A DNA stretch of 64,000 bases, taken from positions 1-64,000 of the forward strand of contig JAFRRN010000034.1 in assembly GCA_017428055.1 (NCBI GenBank), written 5' to 3'. The translations under genes were made by a program, and so were the position numbers. Within the stretch, counting starts at the first letter, position 1; each line of letters begins with the position of its first letter. This stretch comes from Prevotella sp. GTDB lineage: Bacteria; Bacteroidota; Bacteroidia; Bacteroidales; Bacteroidaceae. The notes under the pieces were generated by a model. It worked only from the letters and a program-made list of their open reading frames with translations. It did no database searches and was not told the DNA's origin. Below, piece after piece: positions 52,093-62,000 of the stretch.

Positions 52093-52713
52093 ATGCACAT
52101 CGCCATCGCTGGAAACATCGGAAGTGGGAAGACAACGCTCACCACCATGCTCGCCAAACATTATGGTTGGGAGGCACGGTTTGAGGCTGTTGACTACAAT
52201 CCCTACTTAGAAGACTATTACAAAGACATATCTCGATGGTCCTTTTGCTTGGAGGTTTTTTTCTTGAAACAACGATTCAAGGACTTATTGGACATTGCCC
52301 ATTCTGAGAAAACCATCATCCAAGACCGTTCCATCTACGAGGGGGTATATGTGTTCACCGCCAACAACAAGGCGATGGGAAATCTCTCTGACCGCGACTT
52401 CGACACCTATATGGAGTTGTTTGACCTCATGACCGAAGTCGTAAGTTATCCTCATTTGATGATTTACCTTCGTGCCTCCGTGCCACATTTGGTGAAAAAC
52501 ATTCAAAAACGGGGTCGAGACTACGAGCAAGCCATGCCATTGGAATACCTTAACAACCTCAACGACCGATACGACGACTTCATCTATCACAAGTACAAGG
52601 GAAAAGTACTTGTGGTGGACGTTGACAACATCGACTTTGAACACCAGCCGCAAGAGTTCGCTTCCATCATCGATAAGATAGACGCACACCTCTTCGGATT
52701 GTTCCCAGACTGA
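52093..52713 (+). CDS. Deoxynucleoside kinase, first of a tandem pair
   Basis: Phosphorylates a deoxynucleoside in the salvage pathway. P-loop AGNIGSGKTTL (residues 6-16), the substrate DRSIYEG motif (E-R pair; IIQDRSIYEG about 76-85) and lid RGRDYEQAMPLEYL (about 140-153) define the dCK/dGK family. 206 aa. It shares about half its residues with the gene 26 bp downstream, so the two are tandem paralogues. Substrate preference unknown. Confidence 0.9.
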   Translation: MHIAIAGNIGSGKTTLTTMLAKHYGWEARFEAVDYNPYLEDYYKDISRWSFCLEVFFLKQRFKDLLDIAHSEKTIIQDRSIYEGVYVFTANNKAMGNLSDRDFDTYMELFDLMTEVVSYPHLMIYLRASVPHLVKNIQKRGRDYEQAMPLEYLNNLNDRYDDFIYHKYKGKVLVVDVDNIDFEHQPQEFASIIDKIDAHLFGLFPD

Positions 52714-52739
52714 CTTTTATAAACAAAAAACATATACTC

Positions 52740-53366
52740 ATGCACATAGCTATAGCAGGAAACATCGGCAGCGGAAAGACAACGCTCACCAAGATGCTTG
52801 CCAAGAGGTACGGATGGACACCACGGTTTGAGCCTGTGGACAACAATCCTTATCTATCCGACTTTTATGCGGACATGGAACGATGGTCGTTCAACCTACA
52901 AATCTATTTCCTTAACAAGCGATTCAAGGAGGTGGTGGAAATATCCAAGAGTACAAATACCATTATCCAAGACCGAACCATCTTTGAGGATGCCCGTATC
53001 TTTGCGCCTAACCTCCACGCACAGGGGATGATGAGTGACCGCGACTTTGCCAACTACACCGACCTCTTTGAACTCATGATGTCGCTCGTCAAGCTGCCCG
53101 ACCTCATGATTTACATCCGCTCGACCATACCCAATCTGGTGGAACAAATCCAAAAACGGGCGCGTGAATTTGAAAAGAGCATCCGCATCGACTACCTACA
53201 AGGCCTTAACGACCGCTATGAGGAATGGATCAAGACCTACAAGGGAAACCTCATCATCATCGACGGAGACAAGATGAAATTCGAGAGTGACATCCACGCT
53301 TTCCAGCATCTCACCGACATGATCGATGCCAAGCTCTACGGCTTGTTCCCCATGGATAGTGAGTGA
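52740..53366 (+). CDS. Deoxynucleoside kinase, second of a tandem pair
   Basis: Same architecture as its neighbour: P-loop AGNIGSGKTTL, IIQDRTIFEDARIF (DRS-type motif with Thr replacing Ser) and lid RAREFEKSIRIDYL. 208 aa. In Lactobacillus acidophilus adjacent paralogues form a dAK/dGK heterodimer; the tandem order and 26-bp gap here allow the same, which is inference. The DRT and lid differences suggest a different base preference. Confidence 0.9.
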   Translation: MHIAIAGNIGSGKTTLTKMLAKRYGWTPRFEPVDNNPYLSDFYADMERWSFNLQIYFLNKRFKEVVEISKSTNTIIQDRTIFEDARIFAPNLHAQGMMSDRDFANYTDLFELMMSLVKLPDLMIYIRSTIPNLVEQIQKRAREFEKSIRIDYLQGLNDRYEEWIKTYKGNLIIIDGDKMKFESDIHAFQHLTDMIDAKLYGLFPMDSE

Positions 53367-53400
53367 TTCACTTAATGATTCCGCCAATTCGTTGAACATA

Positions 53401-53432
53401 TTTGGAAGAAAACGCAAGATATAATAGATTTG
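53401..53432 (+). promoter_or_regulatory. Promoter of the secreted hypothetical gene
   Basis: TTTG (53401-53404), 20-bp spacer, TAGATTTG (53425-53432): a full consensus match. Leader of about 38 nt to the ATG at 53474. Confidence 0.75.
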
Positions 53433-53473
53433 CGGCAGATTCTTGAATGTCTAACTTTTAAAACAAAGAGATT

Positions 53474-54223
53474 ATGAAAAGGATTTTTATGACAATCGCA
53501 GCCATGGCAATCATCGCCATGAACGCACAAGCAATGAGCTACTCACAAGCACGTGCGCAAGCACTGTACCTGACCGACAAAATGGCTTACGAACTCTATC
53601 TCTCTGACGACCAATATAACGCATGTTATGAGATCAACCTCGACTACATGATGTGCGTGGAAGTGCAAGGAGACATCTTTGGTTATTACTGGAACCGTCG
53701 TAACTTAGAGTTCGAATATGTCCTCTCCCGCAGCCAATATGCCCTCTACATGACGCTGGAATACTTCTATCGCCCCATCTCGTGGTATGCTGGCAAATTC
53801 TATTTCAACATCTATGACCGTTACTACAGCAAGCGGTTCTTCCGTCCGGCACCAACGGTATACGTGACTTACAAAGGTGGCAACCGTTTCTATACGCAAA
53901 GCCCTTACAAGGGACGTACCTTCAACGGCAGGGACAACGTGCCACGTGATCGTAGTAATAGCTCATGGAGAAATCCTGAACCAGGCAAAAAACCAAATGC
54001 TGGCCATAACTCCAACAAGCAAACCAGTTTCGGAAATGGGCCAAAGGCTACAACCAATCATAGCCAACCATCCAATAACACATCATTTGGGAACCAGCGC
54101 CAAGGTGGTAACTCTTCCATGGGGAACACTCCACCCACACAACCCACCATCAAGAAGAACGAAGCCATCCGCCAAAGCAAGAACAGCAACGGCGACAGCT
54201 GGAAGTTTGGAGCCAAGAGATAA
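53474..54223 (+). CDS. Secreted hypothetical protein with Asn/Gln/Gly-rich tail
   Basis: Signal peptide MKRIFMTIAAMAIIAMNAQA. The mature N-terminal half (about 22-125) is helical and rich in Tyr/Met (QALYLTDKMAYELYLSDDQY, LSRSQYALYMTLEYF), reminiscent of the short DUF3300-like or CpxP/Spy-type helical periplasmic proteins but not assignable. The C-terminal half (about 140-249) is low-complexity, dominated by Asn, Ser, Gly and Gln with short repeats (TSFGN, NTSFGNQ). Transcribed alone from a strong promoter and followed by a terminator, so it may be highly expressed. Function unknown. Confidence 0.75.
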   Translation: MKRIFMTIAAMAIIAMNAQAMSYSQARAQALYLTDKMAYELYLSDDQYNACYEINLDYMMCVEVQGDIFGYYWNRRNLEFEYVLSRSQYALYMTLEYFYRPISWYAGKFYFNIYDRYYSKRFFRPAPTVYVTYKGGNRFYTQSPYKGRTFNGRDNVPRDRSNSSWRNPEPGKKPNAGHNSNKQTSFGNGPKATTNHSQPSNNTSFGNQRQGGNSSMGNTPPTQPTIKKNEAIRQSKNSNGDSWKFGAKR

Positions 54224-54248
54224 CCACAAGTTTATATATTTATCCAAG

Positions 54249-54283
54249 GAAGGGGGGCGCATCTTTGTGATACGCCCCCCCTT
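54249..54283. terminator. Bidirectional terminator between convergent genes
   Basis: AAGGGGGGCG (54250-54259) pairs with CGCCCCCCCTT (54273-54283), extended by CATC/GAT inside; a T-rich side follows on the plus strand and A/T runs flank the other side. It separates the secreted hypothetical gene from convergent trpS. Confidence 0.8.
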
Positions 54284-54325
54284 TATAAGTCAAAAAAACA
54301 TAGGATTAATTGCTCCCATCATGTC

Positions 54326-55420
54326 TCAGACTCCTACTCTTTTGTATTTGAGACTCTGTTCCCTGATTAACTCCATATCGTTGAAATAGTCGATGCGCAT
54401 CGCCTTACGCACCTCGTCCATCGTCTGAACGGCGGTCTCTCGAGCCTTTTCCGTACCCCTTTGCAGGATATTGAATATCTCTGGGATGTCCTTCTCAAAC
54501 TCATGGCGACGCTCGCGCATGGGAGCAAGGAACTTGTTTAGCACCTGATTGAGGAACTTCTTGCACTTCATGTCGCCCAACCCGCCACGCTGGTAATGCT
54601 CCTTCAGCTCGTCCAAGTTGGCATATTCAGGCCAAAACTCGGCAAAGTCGGCATCGGTGGAAAAGGCATCGAGATAGGTGAACACAGCGTTCCCCTCCAC
54701 ATGTCCTGGGTCATTGAGGTTGACATGCAAGGGGTCGGTGTACATGGAACGTACCTTTTGCCACACCTCGTCGGCGGAGTCGCTTAGGTAAATGCAATTG
54801 CCAAGGCTCTTCGACATCTTCTCCTTGCCATCCGTACCGGGCAAACGGCGGGCGGTGGTGTTCTCTGGCAACATGATTTCAGGCTCTACCAAGACGGGTC
54901 CGTAAGTGGCATTGAAGCGACGCACCAGCTCGCGTGTCACCTCCAACATCGGCTCCTGGTCCTCTCCCACGGGCACGGTGGTGGACTTAAACAAGGTGAT
55001 GTCCGCCGCCTGGCTTACGGGATAGCAGAAGAAGCCCAAAGGAATGTTCGCCTCGAAGTTGCGCATCTTAATCTCCGTTTTCACCGTGGGATTGCGCTGC
55101 ACACGCGATACGGTGATGAGGTTCATCAGATAGGTGGTCAGTTCCGCCAACTCCGCAATCTGGCTTTGCACGAAGATGGTGCATTTCTCAGGGTCTAAAC
55201 CCGCTGCGAGATAGTCCAATGCCACCTCGATGATGTTCTGCCGTATCTTCTCGGGGTTGTCGGCATTGTCGGTCAGAGCCTGCACATCCGCCATGAAGAC
55301 AAACATCTTATCATAGTCTCCCGCCTCCTGCAATTGCACACGTCGGCGCAGCGACCCTACATAATGCCCCAAGTGGAGTTTCCCTGTGGGGCGGTCGCCT
55401 GTCAAAATTACTTTTCCCAT
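54326..55420 (-). CDS. trpS: Tryptophan-tRNA ligase
   Basis: Class Ic aminoacyl-tRNA synthetase. HIGH-type motif LHLGHYVG (about 16-23) after TGDRPTGK, and KMSKS in [11 protein letters not shown] (about 199-209). 364 aa is slightly longer than the typical ~330 aa, with an extended insertion around 225-260. It is 5 bp after the barrel protein gene on the same strand. Confidence 0.95.
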   Translation of the reverse strand: MGKVILTGDRPTGKLHLGHYVGSLRRRVQLQEAGDYDKMFVFMADVQALTDNADNPEKIRQNIIEVALDYLAAGLDPEKCTIFVQSQIAELAELTTYLMNLITVSRVQRNPTVKTEIKMRNFEANIPLGFFCYPVSQAADITLFKSTTVPVGEDQEPMLEVTRELVRRFNATYGPVLVEPEIMLPENTTARRLPGTDGKEKMSKSLGNCIYLSDSADEVWQKVRSMYTDPLHVNLNDPGHVEGNAVFTYLDAFSTDADFAEFWPEYANLDELKEHYQRGGLGDMKCKKFLNQVLNKFLAPMRERRHEFEKDIPEIFNILQRGTEKARETAVQTMDEVRKAMRIDYFNDMELIREQSLKYKRVGV

Positions 55421-55425
55421 GATGT

Positions 55426-55944
55426 TTATTCGAGATAAATACCGAATCCTATGCGCAGCCCCACCTTGGAATAGTCAGAATGATCCTTGAATGACTGCTG
55501 GTAATAGATAGCTGGCTCGATGGTCACCGTGCGGCTGATGAAAAAGGCATATCCTATCTCCACGCCTGGCATCACGTCGTTATAGCTCTTGTTGGAATGG
55601 ATATACTTGCAGTTTGCTCCGAGAAAGAGTCCATTTTGTGAGATATAATACCTGCCGCCTACACCTGCCATGAAAGAGTCGCTTACACCCTTCAAGCCAG
55701 AATGGCTATATTCCACCAAGCCGTATGCCAGCCAATTGTCGGCAAACGTATAACCCAACTGTGCCTGGAGACCGAGGTTCAGTTCTGTCATTCCACTGTA
55801 ACTCAGGTCTAATCCTGTCAACGAGGCACCGGCAAAAACCTTGCCTTGCTCAAAGGGTTCCTTACCATTGGCATCCAACTTGAACTGCGCAAAGCCCGTG
55901 AGTGGCAATAAGGCGATTGCAAACAATAAAAATAATTTTTTCAT
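55426..55944 (-). CDS. Small outer-membrane beta-barrel protein
   Basis: Signal peptide [20 protein letters not shown]; the 150-residue mature part alternates hydrophobic strands ([68 protein letters not shown]) as in OmpW/OMP_b-brl barrels of 8 strands. No specific function. Located 5 bp upstream of trpS, probably cotranscribed. Confidence 0.82.
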   Translation of the reverse strand: MKKLFLLFAIALLPLTGFAQFKLDANGKEPFEQGKVFAGASLTGLDLSYSGMTELNLGLQAQLGYTFADNWLAYGLVEYSHSGLKGVSDSFMAGVGGRYYISQNGLFLGANCKYIHSNKSYNDVMPGVEIGYAFFISRTVTIEPAIYYQQSFKDHSDYSKVGLRIGFGIYLE

Positions 55945-56110
55945 TTTACTATAATTTTAATCATGATTAAATACTTGTTTTCGTCCACAAAGATACTATT
56001 TAAATACTAAAGAATAAAAAAAAACGACAAAATTGTTTGTGAGTTTATAATTTTGTGAGAACTCAAGAACTAATTAACTAATCAACTCAAATACTAATCA
56101 ACTTAACAAA

Positions 56111-56872
56111 TCAAGAACTTTTTTTCCTCGACTTGGTGGATTTCTTGCGTTTAGAAGCCGTTGACTTTTTCGCCGAGGATGCTGTAGACGTTTTCTTTTT
56201 GGCGGTGGTGGTCTTTTTCTTCGCCGTTGTCGTAGTCGTCTTACGGGGTGTGGCCTTCTTTTTGGTGGTGGAAGTCTTCTTGGGCTGGGTTATTTCCTCC
56301 GTCTTGCCCTTGATGTCGTTGAGCAGATTATCCCATGAACATTCTTTGAGGGATGAGGAGATAAACCATATTACCACGACCACACCGACAATAAACTTCA
56401 ACAGGCTACGCCAATTACGCAGGGAAAAGCCACCCAGGATGGTCTTCCCTTTCTTTTTGCGAGAACTGCCCTTCCTGCTGCGGGCGGCTTTCTTCTCGGC
56501 AGCCTCCGCCTTTTCCATCTCCTTGCGACGCTTCTCTGCCTCTCTCAACTGCCGTTTCTCCTCTTCGGCGGCTTCCTTCTCGCGCTGTTTCTCCGCTTCC
56601 GCCTCTTCCTTCTCCCTTATTTGAGCATACCTCGCCTCGCTATACACGTCAAACGACGTTCCCAAGGTAGCCTCCTCATTCTGCGCAATTTCCACGCCCA
56701 GTTGCTCCCTGCAAGCACTGGCTATCTCCTTACGGAAAGAAAAACCTGTAGATTCCTCCACCTCGCGCTCGCTCTCAAAAGCCACCTTGGCACCCTTCGC
56801 TATCTTTTCCGTTCCCGTGCGCTGTACGGCAATATATCGGTACATGATTGTTTCCTTTTCCATCTTGTCCAA
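56111..56872 (-). CDS. Membrane protein with KE-rich coiled coil and histone-like Lys/Thr tail
   Basis: Four regions: a compact N-terminal domain (1-80, MYRYIAVQRTGTEKIAKGAK), a charged coiled coil (about 83-130, KEEAEAEKQREKEAAEEEKR), one membrane helix (about 160-180, LLKFIVGVVVVIWFISSSL) and an 80-residue C-terminal tail of Lys/Thr/Ser/Ala repeats (TTTTAKKKTTTAKKK) like eukaryotic H1 tails and Bacteroidetes histone-H1-like proteins. The tail suggests binding to DNA or another polyanion; tethering it to a membrane is unusual. Composition alone makes homology claims unsafe. Confidence 0.7.
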   Translation of the reverse strand: MDKMEKETIMYRYIAVQRTGTEKIAKGAKVAFESEREVEESTGFSFRKEIASACREQLGVEIAQNEEATLGTSFDVYSEARYAQIREKEEAEAEKQREKEAAEEEKRQLREAEKRRKEMEKAEAAEKKAARSRKGSSRKKKGKTILGGFSLRNWRSLLKFIVGVVVVIWFISSSLKECSWDNLLNDIKGKTEEITQPKKTSTTKKKATPRKTTTTTAKKKTTTAKKKTSTASSAKKSTASKRKKSTKSRKKSS

Positions 56873-56958
56873 TTAAAGTAATATCCTACAAAATTACCAT
56901 TTTTTATGGAATAACACGAAAATATACTCCAAAAACCTTGTTTTCCCTCATTTTTTGC

Positions 56959-57531
56959 TCATATTCCGCTCTCGCACACGGTGTAGACATATCCCGATGC
57001 CATATTCTCATGGGTAATGAAATGGTGGGGGATGCTTGTGTCAAGGATAGAGGGCAGCTGCCCTGCCACCAATTCCTCTCCCAAAAACTTCAACAGGCTT
57101 TCCTTCATCGTCCAAAAACGGATGAATGCCACGGCGGGAGAAGGGGCTTGGGCAATGGCTTCTTGCTCCTTTCCGCTCATGGTGACGGCAACAAGGGCGG
57201 GGTCATACGCATCGACACTCTCAATATCGATGCCCACAGGGCGGCTATCGACGGCACAAACGGCAGCCTGGCGGCAATGGCTGAGGCTAAAATGAATATC
57301 AGGGTAATCCCTCAACAGGGGTTTCCCTTGTGGCGTAAAAGAGAAGAGGGGCGGCTCGACGATGCCATATTCTTGTCGCAAGGCCTTCTGCAAGAGCAGA
57401 TAAGCCGACAGCGACAGCCGCCTATCATGCTCCCTCCGATAGCGCAACGAATGGTCGCGCCGTTGCTGGCTGACGATAGAAAGAGCCTCTGCCACGTCGA
57501 TTTCCTGTGGTTTATCATCAATGTAGACCAT
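56959..57531 (-). CDS. 4'-phosphopantetheinyl transferase (Sfp type)
   Basis: Attaches phosphopantetheine to carrier-protein serines. Signature: VGIDIESVDAYDP (magnesium-binding Asp/Glu, about residue 105-117) and FWTMKESLLKFLGEEL (WxxKES, about 150-165). 190 aa is on the short side for the Sfp/AcpS-HetI group. It lies on the same strand as the MATE exporter and NRPS and is the obvious activator of the NRPS carrier domains. Confidence 0.9.
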   Translation of the reverse strand: MVYIDDKPQEIDVAEALSIVSQQRRDHSLRYRREHDRRLSLSAYLLLQKALRQEYGIVEPPLFSFTPQGKPLLRDYPDIHFSLSHCRQAAVCAVDSRPVGIDIESVDAYDPALVAVTMSGKEQEAIAQAPSPAVAFIRFWTMKESLLKFLGEELVAGQLPSILDTSIPHHFITHENMASGYVYTVCESGI

Positions 57532-57570
57532 CCCTCCTTATAATGAGTTTGTGAGATTATGAGTTTATAA

Positions 57571-57590
57571 GTTTGTGAGTTCTCACAAAC
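57571..57590. repeat. Perfect hairpin GTTTGTGAG/CTCACAAAC
   Basis: Nine-bp perfect arms with a 2-nt centre, within a run of gtttgtgag/ctcacaaac words, between the MATE stop and the phosphopantetheinyl transferase start. No T tract follows on the minus strand, so it is not a standard terminator. Confidence 0.7.
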
Positions 57591-57597
57591 TCACAAA

Positions 57598-58911
57598 CTA
57601 ATCAACTAATTTCAATTCCACATGTGTTGCCTTGTGAAGAATGACGATGGCTATCGCCTCCAACACGTATGCCACAAGGTAGCTATACCACAAGCCAGAG
57701 GGCAGGTAATGCGCCATCAGCCACATAACAGGGATTACCGTGAGCGACAGAGCCAACGAGATAAACAACGCCATTCGATGCTGCTTATACAGCTTATACA
57801 CTATCATCAGCACATAGATGTAACAGAACGGAATGAAACTCAAGGCAAAGATACGCAACGCATGACTGCACTCGGCTATCACCACCTCCTCCGTGGCACC
57901 GAACAGTCGGGCTATCGTATCGGGGAAGACCCACACCAACAAACACGTCACCACCATGGAAATGGTGATAAAACGGAAGGCACGGCGCAACACGGCACGG
58001 AATCCATCACTGTCGTTCTTACCAATCGTGATGGCTCCGAGCGACTGTAACGTTTGGCAGGTACCCGAAATGAAAAGGTTGTAGACCTGCAAGAGGTTCA
58101 TGCAAACGGCAAAGACGAATATTCCCACGCTGCCCGCCGTGGAGAGGACAATGGTATTGGCTGAGAGCAGGAGTAGCGTCAAGCAGACAGAAGCCAACGC
58201 CAAAGGTGCGCCTTGTCCGACGATACGTCGCCACGATGCCACCAGGCTCTTCGTTTCGATGATGGGTAAAAGCCTACGATGTCTCCGCCAATGGGTCAGC
58301 AAGATAGCTATTCCCACAAGATGACCCACGATGGTAGCCGCCGAAGACCCCGTGATACCCCACCCGAATAGTTGGATGAAAACGATGTCGAGGCAAAGAT
58401 TGACGGCATTGTCCACGATAACCGCAACGGAGACAAGCTGCGGGCTGCCGTCGACACCCACCATTGTAGAGAGTCCCCACATCAAGATATAAGCGGGCGA
58501 ACCTATGAGCAATACTTGCATATATTGGAATGCCAAGGGACGAATCACGTCATCGCTGCACAGCAACCTCGCTATATCCGCAGGGAAGACGATGCCGCCA
58601 AGGAGCGTGATGACAAGCCCCAACCCCACGCTGAGTGCCAACGAGCGGGAAAAAAGTCTACGCGCCTCCCCAACATCGTTCCTCCCCAACGCGTATCCCA
58701 CAAGCATTCCGGCACCCGCATTGATGAGCAAATGGAGCGTAAAGATAAACTGGACGATGGGTTTGGAGAGATTAATGGCACTGACACCATCCTTGTCGAT
58801 GAGGTTGCCTACGATGATGCCATCGACCACATTCCCTAAACAACCCGAGAGGGCAACGAGGATATAGGCCCAAAGAAACCTGTAAAACAGGGATGACTCT
58901 TCATTTTTCAT
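57598..58911 (-). CDS. MATE-family efflux transporter
   Basis: Multidrug-and-toxin-extrusion antiporter with about 12 helices (FLWAYILVALSGCLGNVVDGI at the start, LSFIPFCYIYVLMIVYKLY later). Start at 58911 (MKNEESSLFYRFLWAY); the frame upstream runs into the palindrome cluster. 437 aa is standard. Its place between NRPS and phosphopantetheinyl transferase suggests export of, or self-protection from, the NRPS product. Confidence 0.9.
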   Translation of the reverse strand: MKNEESSLFYRFLWAYILVALSGCLGNVVDGIIVGNLIDKDGVSAINLSKPIVQFIFTLHLLINAGAGMLVGYALGRNDVGEARRLFSRSLALSVGLGLVITLLGGIVFPADIARLLCSDDVIRPLAFQYMQVLLIGSPAYILMWGLSTMVGVDGSPQLVSVAVIVDNAVNLCLDIVFIQLFGWGITGSSAATIVGHLVGIAILLTHWRRHRRLLPIIETKSLVASWRRIVGQGAPLALASVCLTLLLLSANTIVLSTAGSVGIFVFAVCMNLLQVYNLFISGTCQTLQSLGAITIGKNDSDGFRAVLRRAFRFITISMVVTCLLVWVFPDTIARLFGATEEVVIAECSHALRIFALSFIPFCYIYVLMIVYKLYKQHRMALFISLALSLTVIPVMWLMAHYLPSGLWYSYLVAYVLEAIAIVILHKATHVELKLVD

Positions 58912-58958
58912 TTCGCAAGTTTGTGAGAACTTAAGAACTAATATATCGGTTGATGCCC

Positions 58959-59019
58959 GTCCAAAGGCTTTGGACGAGTCGTCCAAGCCTTTTGGACAAC
59001 TCGTCCAAGCGGCTTGGAC
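58959..59019. repeat. Second cluster of three 17-nt palindromes at 22-bp period
   Basis: GTCCAAAGGCTTTGGAC (58959-58975), GTCCAAGCCTTTTGGAC (58981-58997) and GTCCAAGCGGCTTGGAC (59003-59019). Starts are exactly 22 bp apart; 5-nt spacers. The outermost unit is identical to the outermost unit of the 21725 cluster, and the other flank (ATCGGTTGATGCC in plus orientation) is the reverse-complement counterpart of that cluster's GGCACTCCACTGAT. Sits between the NRPS stop and the MATE start. Confidence 0.9.
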
Positions 59020-59076
59020 TATCCTCTAATGATGAGTTGGCATCAACTATCACCATATATAATTACCCTACTAAAA

Positions 59077-62000
59077 TCAATCGAAGAAGCCAAAACCACC
59101 GATGGCGGTAAGCATACGCTCGACATAATCCCATGACGTGGGCGACCAGGAGAAGCCCAAGCGATAGAGTACCTGCGTGGTATAGTCGTTGTCGCGGCGC
59201 ACATCGGTGGTCTTCTGCCCGTGTGCCATGTCTTGATAAGCCAACAGGCTTGCCATTTGGCGGGCTTTCTGCGGGTCGTCCTTGGCTTGTTGCATGGCGG
59301 CATCAAAGTCGTCTTGCTCCACGAAACGCACGCCATCGCCTACTGTCGTCAGCCCCATCAACACATCGCCAAGGAACTGGCCATGGATGTTATAAGGATG
59401 GAACACGGTGCATTCCCTCGGCGTGGTCGCCAATAACACGATGGCATGAGCCACCTCGTTGATGGGCGAGAACTCCACGCTCTTGTTTCTCATCCCGTAT
59501 GGGCAGCAGCCAAGCATGTTATACACCTTGATACGACCCATGAAGGAGTTGGTGGAGAAATTGGCCTGGAACTCGCCGTCGGTACTCCGGGCGGCAAGGT
59601 TTCCCACACGCATGATCTTCGCATGTAGCCCATGCTGGGCAACAGCATCGAGGATAAGGCGTTCAGCCATAAACTTAGAGTAGATATACTTGTTGCCAAG
59701 ATATTGCCCCATGTAAAGCCGTTGCTCGGTAAAGATGTCATCCTTCACCTCGCCAGCCCACAAACCGCGTGTACTTGCCGTGGAGACATGGACGAGCCGT
59801 GCGCCCTTCTTGATGCAGAAGTCCACACACCGCTGCGCCCCTCCGATGTTCACGTCCTCTATCTCCGTACCCTCGGAGAAATGCTTGACGATGGCAGCGC
59901 AATTGAAAACCGTGTCGATAGGCAGGCTCTCGTCAATATTCCCAGTCACATCGCCCAACACTACATGGAGGCGAGTGCCTATGAGACCCTTGAAGGAGTC
60001 GGAGAAATAATAGTAGAGAAGCGTCCGTAGACGGCTCTCCGCCGCCTCTTGGCTCTTGCCTCTCACCAAGCAATAGATGTTCGGTGCATCGGAATCGATG
60101 AGCTCACGAAGGATATGGATGCCGAGATAGCCCGTTGCTCCTGTCAGCAAGACATTGCCAATGGCCTGCCGCTGCCCCTTACGGAACATCGTCAGATTGT
60201 TTTGCTGCAAGAGATGATTGATGGCCGAATAGTCGTAATCAGCTATTTCGGAGTCGCCCAGGGATTTCCTTTCATCCGCCGATTCAAACTGGCTTGCCAA
60301 TTGCCTTGGCGTGGGATGGGCGAACACGTCCCCGTAAGCCACATGCAATCCTGCCTTGTCTGCCTCGATGATGACACGTGTAACGACCAATGATGTCCCT
60401 CCCAACTCAAAGAAATTGTCTGTGGCTCCCACCTTATCCATCTGTAGGATGGCAGCGAAGATATTACAGAACGTCCGCTCTGTGTCAGTGGCGGGTGCCT
60501 CATAGTCGCCACTAATGGCCAGTTGCGGCTCAGGCAGAGCCTTGATGTCAGTCTTGCCGTTGGGTGTCATCGGCATTTCCTCCAGTTGGAGGTAGGCCGT
60601 AGGCACCATATACTGTGTCAGGCTCTTAGAAATCTCGGCTTTCAGTTCGTTGGGGGCAATCTCATGTTCTGCGGTATAGTAGGCGCAGAGGTGTTCTTTG
60701 TCGTTGAGTTTGCGAATGACGATGACCACCTTCTTCATGCCTTCCACCCTTAACATCACATTCTCTATCTCGCCGAGTTCGATGCGTAAGCCGCGCAACT
60801 TAATCTGATGGTCGGTACGTCCGAGAATCATGACATTTCCATCAGGCAACCACTTGGCATAGTCGCCCGACTTATAGATGCGCTCGCCGTGGTATTCCAC
60901 GAAACGTTCACGAGTCATATCGTCAAGGTTGTTATAGCCACGAGCCACACCACGACCGCCGATATAAAGCTCGCCAACGACACCTACTGGCAGTTCGTTG
61001 CCGTCTGTATCGACGATAAACTCCTTCACGTTCAGCTGTGGCTTCCCGACGGTGGCGGTCTTGACATTGGTCAGTTCGGCATTGTTCGATGCCACGGTAA
61101 TCTCCGTGGGACCATAGCAATTGAAGATACGTGCCTTGGTGATGCCGTGCATCTGTTGCAACAATTGGTCGGAGAATTTCTCACCACCCGCACGGCAAAT
61201 CTTCACTTGGCTGATGGCATCGCAGAAGTCTTCGCTGGTAAGCCAGGTCTGCCAACGCGAAGGCGTACCACTCACCATGTTAATATGCTGTGTCTTGATG
61301 AGTTGAGCCAAGTCGAGTGGGTTGTTGGCTTGTTCCTCAGTGGCAACAATGAGCGTCTTACCATTATAGTAGGCCATACCGATATCTTGCAGGGCGGCAT
61401 CAAACGAGATGGTGGTGACGCTGAGGATGCGTGTGGCATCTGTCAGCACGGCATTAGCAAAGACATTTGCAGGATGTCCATAGAGGTAGTTACAGATACC
61501 CGCATGGCGCAACATCACTCCCTTGGGGCGACCCGTGGAGCCACTCGTATAAATAAGGTACGCCAAATCCTCGGGGGTGACATCTGTCTGCGGCTGCGAG
61601 GCATCATCCGTCTGCAACAACTCTTCTGCCAATTCAGGAGTGATAATCAGTTTTGCCTCGCTATCCTCAAGAATCAGTTTCACGCGATCCTCTGGATAGT
61701 CAGGGTCGCAGGGGATATAGGCGGCACCGGCTTTCAACACGCCGAAGAGCGAGAGAATCAGCCGACTGGTACGTGGCAGCAACAGGGCGATACGGTCGCC
61801 AGTCTTGACACCACGCCGGTGCAAGCCATTGGCGATGCGATTCGTCAGTTCGTCCATTTCCTTATAACTATATGTGGCGTCGCAAGCAACCAATGCCTCC
61901 TGTCCCGGTGACTGATGGGCATAGCAGCTGATACACTCATGGAACAACTTAAATGGAGCCTCACCCGTAGCCACTTGACGCAGATGGCCTAACTCCTCTT

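Noticed and set aside
55421-55425. T-box or tryptophan attenuator before trpS
   Set aside because: Only 5 bp separate trpS from the preceding gene, leaving no room for a leader.
60808-61911. 367-codon plus-strand open frame opposite the NRPS
   Set aside because: Antisense shadow of the second adenylation domain; no domain or start signal, while the minus strand shows the full set of NRPS motifs.
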